A program made the position numbers and the translations under genes. A model generated the notes under the pieces. The model was not told the origin of the DNA, ran no database searches, and saw nothing but the letters and a program-made list of their open reading frames with translations. Below, one piece after another: positions 1-10,760 of a stretch of DNA of 64,000 nt. This DNA comes from Schistocephalus solidus (taxonomy: Eukaryota; Platyhelminthes; Cestoda; Diphyllobothriidea; Diphyllobothriidae), in assembly GCA_017591395.1 (NCBI GenBank), contig WEDG01000285.1:62001-126000 (forward strand). The letters are read 5' to 3'. Position 1 is the stretch's first letter. Each line of letters begins with the position of its first letter.

Positions 1-1189
1 TCACCCTGAGCGCTATCTGAAGCGTATACTATTACGACATTTAATTTTCGAGAGATAATCCAGTCAAACATGAGTTTCAAAGTCTGTTTCTAACTATGTA
101 AATGGTAGTAAAATTTGAGGAGAATATCAGTCGACAGGGCTGCATGATGTGCGAGTCGGTGTTTTAAAAGAAAGAGCCAGGATATTTTTGAATTTCTTGT
201 CTTCTTTAGCATGACACCCACAACAGCTATAATCATAATCCTCATCACGATCATAAATTTCTGTTATTCAGGCTAGAATACCCGTATGGGAACAGCCTAG
301 TTACCTCAATAGACCCCAAAGTTTCACTTAATGAGTATTGTCTCTGTTAAACTCCTAATTCTGTTTTATAAAAACGTGTGAGCTACTTTGGTGACCGCTG
401 GAAGACCTGTAGTGGGTGTCTGCACCTTCCGCAAAACCACTTTCACCGGGGCAGATGTTGTTATGATATTCAAGATAAATTTGCTGAGAAAGGAGTTGTC
501 CCGAATAAAAGCGAAAAAGGTACCCTCGAATCTCCATATCTTTAATTTAAGTTAGTTACCATTCAGGTGATTTTTTCACGAAGTTTCGTTTGCGATGTAA
601 GAATGCACAAAATACTCGTCAGTCAATCCTCGCTTGCAATGATAACCAAAATTTAAAAATGAGTTTTAGGTTAGCACCAATGAAATAAGTAAATTTGTAA
701 CATTTATTATCTTCAAGCCCAATACTAAGATATTTCATACACAACAGGCTATCCAGTTTTGAACGAACGGCTTTTCAGTCACCCGAAAAATCCTATCTCG
801 ATAAAAAAAAATTACTACGTAAGTAATGTGCATTTTCCCTTTAGATTTACAATGCACATATAAAAATTTAAATATACTTAAGATAAAATATGGACAAAAA
901 ATAGTTTTCTTCGACGCATTTGTTAGAAAATCACCTTTTACTCAACTATTATTCTTAAAAGAGGCATATGTTTCCGTTCTAAAATGGGTTTTCCAATATC
1001 CTAAGAATTTCAGGTCCTAACTGCCGTTGCATTTGCATTTTAGGACATTCAGTCTACAAGTGATATGCTCTTCATGGAATGAATATAAAACATTTCTGTA
1101 TGTCATTAAAAGATCACAGAACATGCTCCTATAATTTTTTTGTTAATTTGGATTCTACCTTATACTTCATTAGTGATATTGAAAAACTC
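1..1189. other. No gene recognised
   Basis: AT-rich sequence with only short open frames and no recognisable protein motif, tRNA or repeat boundary. Probably intergenic or intronic. Confidence 0.5.
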
Positions 1190-1930
1190 AGATATTTCGG
1201 TCCTCCTATTGCCAACGAAATATGGTATAAGGTTAGGGTTACGATGGCATGTAGTACAGTCGTGTCTTACTCGTTAACCTATCCTTTGCTCGCCGGGTTG
1301 GATTGCATATTATGTCCTTGCCGATCTTAGGCATATTAGTTGCCGAGTTTTATTGTGAACGATCATTTGTCTCTGCAATGAGTTTTTGTGTTTTGATGAC
1401 TCAGCAAATATGACGCAAACAGCCATCTGCATTAGAAAGAATATCCAAAATCTCATTACTTCGGATTATAAGAAATATCTTATTTTGAAGGTTTTAATAA
1501 AAATATAGAACGCAATCGAAATTTATAGTCAATCGCTTGTAAACCCTGAAAATCATGAAGTATTCACCGGTACTTCAAGTAAGATCTGGCACTTATTTTA
1601 ATCCAGCCTCAAAATACCAGTAAATAAATTTTACGAAAGAAAATTTGTTTTTATATGTACAAACTGGTATTTTTATGGTTTCAACTGAAAATTATATCGA
1701 ACGATATTCATCACCGTTACAATGATTTGGTCCGTTTTCGGAATATGTCGCTTTTTTAAAACAGTTGCGATGTCTAAAGGAAGTAATATTATTTTAACTA
1801 TTTCCTTTAAGTTTCAAATTCGCATCGGATTGTTCATTATTATTTCAAAGCTTTCGTTCATTCGTGGGCGCTGGTTTGCGACTGAGTATTAATCATTCAA
1901 AAATTTCGGCACCTCGCATGAGATAGGTCA
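1190..1930. repeat. Old dispersed repeat, copy 1
   Basis: By eye this stretch resembles two other places in the window. The part around 1415-1640 (gccatctgcatta, then a run ending near aaattttacgaaag) aligns with 16180-16410 and more loosely with 4300-4420. The part at 1195-1230 has a palindrome-flanked motif that recurs at 16975-17006. The copies are strongly diverged and no intact coding frame survives. The class of element is unknown. Confidence 0.45.
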
Positions 1931-2310
1931 CACACTGCGCATTAATAATTTAAGTATTGTAAATTGTTTAAAAAGAAGGCCAGCGAACACTATCCAGCAT
2001 GTACATCGACCGGCTCTCTCTCCACCTCGACGTGTAAAGCTCCACAAAACAAACCGGAATTTTGTATTTCTTTAGACGCGCCTCATTAAAACATTTGCAA
2101 AGCGAAACGGAGATCGATCGCAGTTGTCTTTTTTGAAGTGCACTTGGCAGATTTACCACCTACACTGCCTTAAATTCCCATAGTTTTTCACCAGTTGACA
2201 GAGCCTGATGCGTAAATTTTGTTCCCACCGGACACTTATTCCTCACCGAAGAGGAAAGGGCGTTAATCTGCAGAATTCATTTTATTCCTTTGTCCCAGTA
2301 TGTTGGTACC

Positions 2311-2455
2311 AAGGTGACCTTGTGCCAGAGGCCTGAAGAGCCTCAAGAATACAGTCTAGGCTGCTTTGGTCCAGCATCCGGGACGAAAGCTGTGCGTCTC
2401 GGGAAAGAGGCAACCTCTGCACGTGACCTTGACATTGACCTAGGTGACCTTGACC
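2311..2455. promoter_or_regulatory. Cluster of nuclear-receptor-like half-sites
   Basis: Four TGACCT cores lie in a GC-rich island: at 2315-2320 inside AAGGTGACCTTG, and at 2424-2429, 2436-2441 and 2445-2450. The second overlaps a CACGTG E-box at 2420-2425. TGACCT and its complement AGGTCA are the half-site recognised by nuclear receptors of the ERR/FTZ-F1/RXR type. Both strands are open across 2290-2631, but no protein is recognised. There is no adjacent gene, so a regulatory role is speculation. Confidence 0.2.
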
Positions 2456-2790
2456 AAGCCAGTCTCCAGGGCGGCTGCTGCGATGTCCCAGGGATGCGCA
2501 ACCAGTGCTTACTCAGTATGCGGAGGTATAAAATTGTCGTCAGAGGACTTGTAAATGTACGAGTCTCAAGGATATTGAGCTTCCACAAACAACGATTCTT
2601 TCGAAAATATTTTAAAAGCAGCTTCCTCTAACGTATCCCTAAACCCATCCATGAGATTGGATGCCAGACGTTCAACAACAAAACAAGACACTGACCTTGA
2701 GAAGGAATTTATACGATGACAAATTCCAAATGAAGCTAATCACGAAATGTGGAGAATGAACGGACCTATTTCCCGTATTATATTACAAAT

Positions 2791-3168
2791 CGGTAAGAGT
2801 GCCTTGTATGGCCGACTAAACAGGACAAGGAAATAGGAACCGCTCACAATACATGTGGCTTTTACGCCAAATTTCCGGGTATTGCGTTTACTTTTAAGGT
2901 GAGGGTTAGGGTTAAGTTTGAGTTTAAGATCGGAGTTGGAATTAGGGTCATAATTAGGCTGTGGTAAGGTTTTATCCTTTTAAACTTAAGCTTTAGGTTT
3001 AGGGTACAGCTAAGGTAAAGTTTAAGGAGACAGCTTTAGGTTTTGTGTTATGGTTAGTTTTAGCGTTAAAACACTGGTGTATTTACCCTAAGGTCACCTA
3101 TTTTAAGCGGATGGTGCGGTTCCTATGTCCTTGTCCTCCTTAGGCAACCATACAAGGCATCCCTACCG
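2791..3168 (+). mobile_element. Inverted-repeat element with telomere-like interior, copy 1
   Basis: A non-coding element of 378 bp. Its first 54 bases (2791-2844) match the reverse complement of its last 54 (3115-3168) at 44 positions, including an uninterrupted gccttgtatg block and aggacaagg. The interior is built from degenerate GGTTAG/TTAGGG-like hexamers. This is the architecture of a foldback or MITE-type non-autonomous DNA element. Related copies lie at 27764-28147, 41237-41575, 45506-45637 and 51270-51605. The transposase class is unknown. Confidence 0.65.
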
Positions 3169-4199
3169 ACAGAACATACAGAAAACCTTAGTGGGCAATG
3201 GTTGTTGAGGACTTCTTGTCATTTTGTAACTCGTCCACTGCTCTGTCTCCATTAAATGACTGAATAAATACGTCCTATTTTCATTTTGAATACCAGTTTA
3301 CAATCTTTGCATCAATCAGTACTGCCGATCGGGCCAACAGTGGCTTCAATATCCATCTTGTGGTTAATAGCTAATCGTCTCTCAGTTATGTATGCACCTC
3401 TGACCAGAAAGGCACGGGGTTTCAACTGGATTTGGTAAATCATTGAATAGACACTCTAACGATCAGCACCGGGTCCATGAACTATTGGCTGCAATCGAGA
3501 ATATGCAAAGTCAACGCATGGTCTTCTCGACTTTAGTTTACAATATAACGATATTGGTGTGTTCACCCCTTTCTTATCTTTTTCTTTAAAATTTAATGGC
3601 CCAAGTTCTGTTGTTCCGAAATCAGTGCTTCAAATGTATCAATCACAAGTATATCCTAAATTTATAGAATATGGAAAGACCAGATTAAGCAGATTTTAAT
3701 TTGCTCGTTCTTACATTTCGGCTCATCCTCTAGTTACCTTCCATTTAGTTACCTGTGGTCAACTCGGACTCTGCTTTTTGCGAAGGAATGATGGTAGGAG
3801 AGGCGGATATGATTGGTGAATGTTTCCTCCTCGGCGCACTCGTCGGTTTTTATGGGTGCGCACTAAAAGCCATAAAGAACAGCACAAGTCCTTTTTTGGA
3901 CACCTATTGGTTGAAATTGAGAAGAGACACGAAAAACATTTTACAACCGAAATACCCCATAATGATACTTTGGTGTCAATCCACCTGAGGTATCGAAAAC
4001 GTTTCATTCACTTGATACTAGAGGCGGAAACTGTGATAGAAATTTCAGTTAGCAGTTTAGCCTGCAGATAGTCTTGTTATTTTAGATTGTTGAATGGAGT
4101 TGCGACTCAGAAAGTCTTTTTTCTAACCAACATTGCATGCTCAGTCTTATACATTGAACGAAAACATACAGGATTTGGGCGAAATCGGAGGTCACTGGA
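3169..4199. other. No gene recognised
   Basis: Short frames open on both strands around 3755-4071, but they resemble no known family and have no supporting splice or start context. No repeat boundaries were seen. Confidence 0.45.
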
Positions 4200-4700
4200 C
4201 ATCCAAGAAATTTGCTATGCTACCTAATAGCGCAGAGCAAAGCTCGTAGTTATTTCTGGTATTGAAAAACACACAGAACGGAATCCAAACGTTACTGTTG
4301 CTCGAATGAAAACAAGGAAACACATGAAATACGCACCGACATTTCAAGAACCGTATGAGACTGATTGGTACACAATACCAGAAATATCACTGAAGAAATT
4401 TTACGAAAGAATAGTTCTCGTAATATCCACAAAATTGTATGCTTACGCTATTGCCCGGAAATTTTACTTCAATTTATTCGTCGCGTTGGCAGCGATTTTT
4501 CCCTTTTTCAGGATTTGCCACCTTTAAAAAAGTGAATATTTCTCAACAAAGTACTATTACTTTTCATATTTCCTTTCATTTTTAAATTTTCTTAAAGTTT
4601 TTCCTTATTATTTCGAAGCTATGGTGCATGCATACATGCCTGTTTGCCAGTGGTTATCACGCTTTCGCAAATTTTGGCCTTTCGCATGAAGTACGTTTTC
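4200..4700. repeat. Old dispersed repeat, copy 2
   Basis: The segment around 4300-4490 shows the same order of short matching blocks as 16270-16480 and 1555-1650: a block near caccgacatttcaag, then accagaaatatcactgaag, then aaattttacgaaag, then a block ending caatttattcg. The right part (4530-4700, T-rich, ending near tttcgcatgaag) resembles 1800-1925. The copies are ancient and have no intact frame. Confidence 0.35.
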
Positions 4701-5844
4701 TACATTGCATTTGGGTTCATCATAAAAGCCCTCTTTGCGTTAAGCTTCGCCGGGGCGGCAATATGACGAAGAACATTTGCGGTGACTTCAGTATTTGGGG
4801 CTGACTCACCTGACTCCGCAGATTCCAGGAGTCCTCTGCTGGAGTGACGTTTGGGGTTGATGCTGGTGTTTTGGCATGCACTACAAATCCTTGACCTGAA
4901 CACTCGTGGGTTCTGAGGAGCATTGGGTGAAAAAAATAAAATAAAACAGGCTTATGGACATTTTTGTTGTTTTTACTATTTGAGTCAAAACCCATAAATC
5001 GGTAAAATTTGCCACCTAATTAGTTTGGTGTATTTTTCGCGCTTTTTATAAAGAATGATATCCTGGGCGGATTTAGACCCGCTATCTGCATATTCGCTAG
5101 CGCTGAGGGTTCATAACTGCATGATGCGTTGCGTGTAACCTCATCGGTGAGCGCATTTCACTCGATTGAAAGACAAATGTATATTTCACTCTCAGCCCGT
5201 GTGGACAAGCGACCTAGCGCTCATAAAGACACTAGAGATGCCAGTCACACTAAGTATTTTGAAAGCAACAACAATACCCGTGGTACAGAAATAAACTTTC
5301 AGGTTTTTCATGAGTACAAACTCTATACGCTTCGGAGAGTTTGTTTTGAAATCACAAATTACTTGATATCTTTTTCTTAAGAAGGAATACAAAGTTTGCG
5401 TGAAATATATGCATTAAATTTGTTATTAAAATTCCTTCACAGCTACAATCTTTTTTCTCAGCTGTCGAGTAACAAGTGGATTCCATGATAGAACAAGTGT
5501 TGCTCCGTTGAAGCCATCCATCGATCGAAACAGTCTTTGACTGCTCAGCAGGACCATGTTTTATTGACCCAACCAAAGGCGAATCTGACGGCTGGCCTAA
5601 ACCTTCATTTATTTCTATAGCAACGTCACTACGTTTACTAGGTAAGAACTCCTTCCCATATGTTTTATCGGAAACAGCATTTTCACCGTAAGATTACTGA
5701 AGTAAACTGTGACTTTCAGCAGCAATTTTCTTAAAAGTTAAAGTACGAAAAATTCAGGAGTTCGTCTTTCGTACTAATTTTGAAACCCCATGCAAATTTC
5801 CTGAACTGAAAGCAGAACCCGCTGAAACAGTTAAACAAAACGGT
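4701..5844. other. No gene recognised
   Basis: Only short frames without recognisable motifs. The segment ends where the left terminal repeat of the mariner remnant begins. Confidence 0.45.
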
Positions 5845-7113
5845 ATTATCGGGTCACCAAGTGTAAACTTTGTAGTGAGGCATATGGTCAACGTTCACAG
5901 ATTTTTATTTCATCTTCGTTTTAGATTTTGACATTTGCTAGGAAGCTGCCTCACTTTTTTTCGTTTTTCTAAGACATTTTAGTTTTTGAAATAAAATAAA
6001 ATCTGTTTTAAAATGGTTAAAAAATGGAACGACGGGAATGCATTACGTTATGAAATGCGAGTTCTTAACTGGAAATACAGCATCGCACACGTATCGGAAT
6101 ATAAACGGTACATTTTGTTCTAATACTAATATGCACCAGACAGTATCAAATTGGTTTGCGAATTTCATTATGGTAACCTTGGGCCCACGAATGAGCCACG
6201 CGGTTGGCCAGGATAAAAGGTGGATAATGACGAATTGAAGGTCACCGTTGAGTCAGATTCATCTTGAAGTGCATATGAATCATAGTTGATGCTTGATTTT
6301 AGCAAGCGAACAACATGAACACACCGAGTGGAAGTCGGTCAAGGGAAAAATTGGAATATGTGGGTTCCACATGAACTGAATGAAACGCAGAAAAAAAGTT
6401 TGGAAGCTACCGGTTTGCTGCTTTCTCGTCAAAAAAAAGAGATTCATTTAGGAATTGAATTGTAAAGTGTGATTAGCAATGGATTCTATACGATAACCTT
6501 AAACGTGCAGCCCAATGGTTGGACAAACCACTAAAACAGAGCCTAGCGCGCAATATTCACAAAAAGCAGCTTTTAGTAAGCATTTTTCGGTTTGCTGCAG
6601 GTGTGATCCATCATGATTTTTTTGAAAACTGGCTACTCAATCTCGTTAGAAGTATACAGCAACCAGCTGGATCAAATGATCCAAAAACCTGCAGATAAGG
6701 TAGTTAATGTTCTCAAATGATCAACTCTGAGTCTATTGGGAAACAGCACTAGACCACAAAACGCACAACTCACCGTGGCAGAACCGCAGTAGTTGAGTTG
6801 GAAGTTTTACATCCTCCGTCATACTCTCCAGATCTCGCCCCCACTGATTACCGCTTCATCCGCAATTTGGATAAAATTTTCACAGGAAAATCAAATTTTG
6901 ACAGGGCTATAAAAACAGGCCTGTAAAAATGTTCCTTCACTCTCGATTACTAAGCTTTTCCACAGCCGGACTGAAAAAGCTACCGCTGAAATGGGAAAAA
7001 GTGTATTGGCAATATGGGTGCATAATTTTTCTAAATGAAAGTATTCCTTGTATCTATAAAACATTAATACACTTGGTTTTCTCTGCAAATTTCTCACTTG
7101 GCAACCAAAATTA
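5845..7113 (+). mobile_element. Dead mariner-family DNA transposon
   Basis: A mariner-type cut-and-paste element of about 1.26 kb, the usual size for the family. The left terminal repeat at 5852-5875 matches the reverse complement of 7083-7106 at 18 of 24 positions (core CCAAGTG). Between them, broken plus-strand frames carry mariner transposase signatures in the correct order: a helix-turn-helix-like N-terminus with TASHTYRNINGTF at about 6070-6110, then WVPHELNE at 6361-6384, then YSPDLAPTDY-like residues at 6820-6850 (here YSPDLAPTDYRF). A C-terminal LPLKWEKVYWQYG lies near 6980-7020. Many stops and frameshifts mean it cannot encode a transposase. Exact ends and the TA target duplication are uncertain by several bases. 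Confidence 0.8.
6038..7060 (+). pseudogene. Mariner transposase pseudogene
   Basis: A transposase would bind the terminal repeats and cut with a DDD/DDE catalytic triad. The residues can only be followed by switching frames: the DNA-binding half is in one frame to about 6235, and the catalytic half is scattered across frames from 6360 to 7050. In-frame stops occur throughout, so the catalytic acids cannot be placed reliably. The ARNIHKKQLL-like and GVIHHDFFENW-like stretches around 6550-6640 fit the middle of the catalytic domain. Confidence 0.75.
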
Positions 7114-8836
7114 ACTATGCGGAGATGAGAATGCAGAATAGTACTCGTTCAATCACATGACTTGCTTATGTTGATTCAATGAGAGTGATTGGGATTTTAT
7201 TGCCCTTGAACGTGAAAGGGAGTAAAAGAAGATAGGTCTTTTTTGATCGGCCACCATCGAAAGGTATGCTATGATGTTATCCTAAGTTATTTCCTAAGAT
7301 AGTAAAAGTCCAAATTAATTGGCCATAAGTTAATCAGCAGTTTAATTTCGTATAAAGGTTAAGTGCCCTCCTGCTAGAATAGATCTCTATGTTGTAGTTG
7401 TACCGTGGAAATGCGCCTTCTTTAAAGCCGAAAGCCGAGGTGAGTGAACCTAATTCTCTCAATTCCGTCTACCACGAGACTGTTCCACTAAGTTCCCTGA
7501 GCAGGCCATGAAGTTTAGCCAATTTATTATTTCCCAATAGTGAAAAAATTCCCAGTGAGACCAGTACTTTTTTTTACAACTGGACTCTCAATTTCGTGCG
7601 GTAGCTTGGTGGGGACTCACTGTGGTGCTGGGACTCACACTAGCTGGCGAACACTATACCTCTGACGCTGATCGGAAGACTGACTGCATTTTTTCCACAC
7701 CACCCGGACAACCACGCGATTTATTCTAGTTGCGCGCAATTTCGACTTATTGAGCTGAAATCCCCTATTAATAAATATATTAGTCGAAAGTGACTTATGC
7801 TCGCCATATCAAATTTTGAATTAATATTGAATTGGCAATGCAATCACGAATGCTTTGTTTACAGGGATTGGATACAGCGCATATTTTTATTCTTTTAATG
7901 TCCTTATAAGATATATAAATGCCTGGAGACAGTTTTCGGTAAAGCGACCTGACCAATATGTTTCTCGGTTTCTTTTGTTATCTTATACCAGATATGATGT
8001 GAATTCATCCATTTACGTAAGAATTGATAAATTGGTGGTAATATTTGCTGCACTCACGTATGGTTGCGGTTATTTTTCTTAAAATGAGGTAACATCATAT
8101 GTTGTTTTATCGGGAACTTGGATGTTTGTGGAAGCGTTTATGGAAAAATATTGGTTTGCTCTATTTGAAAGACTACCTGGTGAGTATACGCGTGCTTTCG
8201 GTGATTTCTCATCGGGCCAGTACATTAACATGGGAACGGAGTACAAGCTAAAACGTCTGATCAATAATTTTCGTCTCGTCATACCAGTGAGTCCTGTAAA
8301 TAGGGGAGGGGGTGGTGATAATAGAGAGCTGGTTAAGCAGCAGTGAGGGTTTAGTGGAGTCGTTCACGGGGAACCACAGTTCCGACAGAATTGTTTGAAT
8401 GGGCTGGGAGCACTTTTCGCGCAGATCCCGGATGGGGATGGAGTAATCGAATGTCGGTGAAGATGCCGGTGCCCCCTTCCACTCTCGAACGCTGACCCCC
8501 ATCCCCACGAGTACAGTAGCCTCTGATCGTATCGCTACCCTCCGTTCAATTTCAGCATCCCCTCGTCCCGACCCTGCAGTTGCCCACAGCGTTGCACTCC
8601 CCACCGGTTATCCAACAGACATGACGTAATTCCTCCCACTCCAAAAGGGACATCGCTTCATTAGAATCCATTTCCAACATTTCTGCTGTTCCTTCTAATG
8701 ACTGTTGCGTTTGAGTGATCGGCATGGTGCTTAAGAGACCCTGTTCAATATGCGCATCGTCTAATAACGACTACAGGTGCGTTACTCGCCCGTGTGTGTG
8801 TGCAAACCTCGGAGTCTTCGGCCGCTACACATGTAG
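7114..8836. other. No gene recognised; GC-rich patch at right
   Basis: 7114-8100 is AT-rich with no supported gene. A frame at 8122-8180 is followed by a donor-like GTGAGTA at 8179-8185, but no acceptor or family similarity supports an exon. 8290-8830 is GC-richer and open on the minus strand for about 118 codons (8248-8604) without recognisable motifs. It lies just 3' of the Penelope remnant and could be that element's 3' flank. Confidence 0.35.
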
Positions 8837-10450
8837 TTAAGCCGCCGTTGGCCCCGCTAAGTGCGGAGCTTGTAACAAGCGCTTTTGTGCAGATAAAACC
8901 GGCTTTCTCAACCTGATGGTGGTGGTTTCTGCTGTTGCTATCAGCCGCTGACCCAGTGACTTGGGGTAGTTTGGTGGCACCTTATAAATCACACGGAAGT
9001 CTTCGTTAAGGTCCACACGGTGCCCGGAATCAACCATGTGTGCGAGAATAGCGCCGTTTGTGCTCTTAACTTTGCCTTTTGTCAGGAGTTGTTCCCTTAT
9101 TCTTTTGGATAGGTGCTGACTCGTGCAAGAAATATAACCACAGGATGGTGCTTCTTATGCCCTTGACTTCCCAATTGCTCAGTCTGGTGGGAGATTTTTT
9201 CGTATTCTTTTGGATAGGTGCCGACTCGTGCGATCAATATAACCTGCTCCACAGGAGCAAGTGAATGAGTAAATGCACATGGAGGTGGTCTGAGCCGGCA
9301 ACCTATCCTTACCGTCTCCGGATGAAACTGGGTTGGTTGAAAATAATATCCGAATTCTCGCTGCTGGAACGGCTTGATCAAGGCGTCTTTTCAGGAGTTC
9401 ACTTGCTGCATCCCCTTGAAAGGGGACTTTGAGAAATAGGGTTTTCTTTTTTGCAGTAATTGTGGTTGGTTTTTCTGGTCTTGCGACCATATTCGTTGTA
9501 ATAAATCTATCCGGATAGCCGTTTTTGCGAAGTAGGTTCTGGATCTTTCGGAGCTATTCTTCGATACAGTCCGCCGAACAAATTTTTCTGGCCCTTTGCG
9601 CCAACCAACAGACTAGATTGCGTTTCTTTTGGCTGGGTATGAAACTGCCGAAGTTCGTAAATCGTCCAGACCAGGTTTTCTTTCGATGAACGCTCCTTCG
9701 GACACTACCGTCATATCTTTGGCTTAGAAGAACGTCTAAGAAAGGAAGCGAACCTCCCGTTTCTACCTCCAACGTGAACTTGATGGATGGGTGTGCTTGC
9801 CTAACAGCATCTAAGTGTGTATCTACCTTGGTTTCTGCTTTCGCAATCGCAAAGATGTCGTTAACATAGTGACCGTAGTGGTTTAGTTTATTAATCTGAT
9901 CGCTTAGCTGAGATTACTGCAGCTTGCCCATGACGACATCGGCTAAGAGAGGTCCAAGTGGCAAGCCCATAGTAAAGCCATCTATTTATCTGCATAGTTG
10001 TTTGTCAAAAAGGAACTGCACGTTTAATGAGCATCTTATTAATAGTTCCTTTAGTGCATTCGTCAGTATTTCTATTTCTCGCTGTAGACTGTCTCAGTGA
10101 CCGGCACGTTTGTAAAAAGCGATGGGACGTCTAAAGAGAGCATCATCATGCCATTTAAGTTTATGTCTTTGGCGTCGTCAATAAATTCGAACGTATCCCG
10201 ATAGCTACGTGGCGCCAGCTAATGCTGTAAGGGCTTGAGTTTCTCTGCCAAGCATTTTGCTATTGCATGATACGGCGAGTTGCACGTGTCTAAAATGGGT
10301 TGAACTGGCAGGCCCTCCTTGCGGATCTTTGGTAAACCAGACAGCCGAGGGATGTGTGTACCTACTGGTAAAATAGTAGTTAAATAGTCTTAACACCTCT
10401 GACCAGGCATTTTCCCGAAGACCAGGTCTCCCCGAAGTACACGCATTTGC
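8837..10450 (-). mobile_element. Penelope-like retroelement, decayed
   Basis: The minus strand encodes the RT and GIY-YIG endonuclease of a Penelope-like element, broken by frameshifts and stops. From 5' to 3' in sense: SGLPKIRKEGLPVQPILDT (about 10370-10310), the catalytic block MMMLSLDVPSLFTNVPV (near 10150-10095), GLPLGPLLADVVMGKL (near 9970-9925), then HYVNDIF where Penelope RTs have YVDD (about 9880-9860). Next come LPFLDVLL and the Y/HRKKTWSGRFTNF block (9750-9640) and the endonuclease start CIYSFTCSCGAGYI (about 9275-9235). The C-terminus DFRVIYKVPPNYPKSLGQRL to the stop lies at 9000-8837. The 5' part of the RT is missing. Confidence 0.85.
9099..9244. repeat. Short duplication inside the Penelope endonuclease
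   Basis: About 42 bp starting tattcttttggataggtg occur at 9099-9140 and again at 9203-9244, 104 bp apart. Read on the minus strand, both encode the start of the endonuclease helix (R/S-HLSKRIRE), so the GIY-YIG domain is internally duplicated. A stop between the copies makes it non-functional. Confidence 0.65.
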
Positions 10451-10597
10451 ACTCTATTTGGAAATATCATGCAACTTTGCGTGCATAACAAACTTACTTA
10501 GATGACACTGCATTTTCGAAAGCCGTTATGGTAACTTCTTACGTTCACGGTTATGAAAGAGTAAATTTTATCAAATGAAGTTAACCGGAGGTGTAAT

Positions 10598-10760
10598 TTG
10601 TATAGTTTTGGATCTACCGGACACAAACCAACTTCTCTATGTCAACTTGTGTTAGAAACAACTCAGTCAGCGGCTATACGGCTAACGAATCCAGTGCTGT
10701 GCGATCAGAAGACGCTTATGCAAGCGCTCTCTCTTATATGGCCGACGCTTACTTCAGGTG
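10598..10760 (+). pseudogene. Penelope C-terminal fragment, opposite orientation
   Basis: The plus strand reads STGHKPTSL, then TTQSAAIRLTNPVLCDQKTL and a PxW-like end, matching the last part of a Penelope endonuclease (compare IRLRKPVLSAQKRLLQ in the neighbouring minus-strand copy). It lacks the RT and the GIY-YIG motif. It lies tail-away from the larger remnant, so these are two insertions or one rearranged locus. Confidence 0.65.

Noticed and set aside
2290..2631. 113-codon plus-strand frame with an antisense frame
   Set aside because: Open on both strands because of base composition; no recognisable domain.
5040..5125. Reverse tRNA-like sequence with a box-B-like gggtctaaatcc
   Set aside because: Only one weak box is visible and no body or head partner follows.
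8248..8604. 118-codon minus-strand frame
   Set aside because: It lies in a GC-rich patch, shows no motif, and has no start or splice context.
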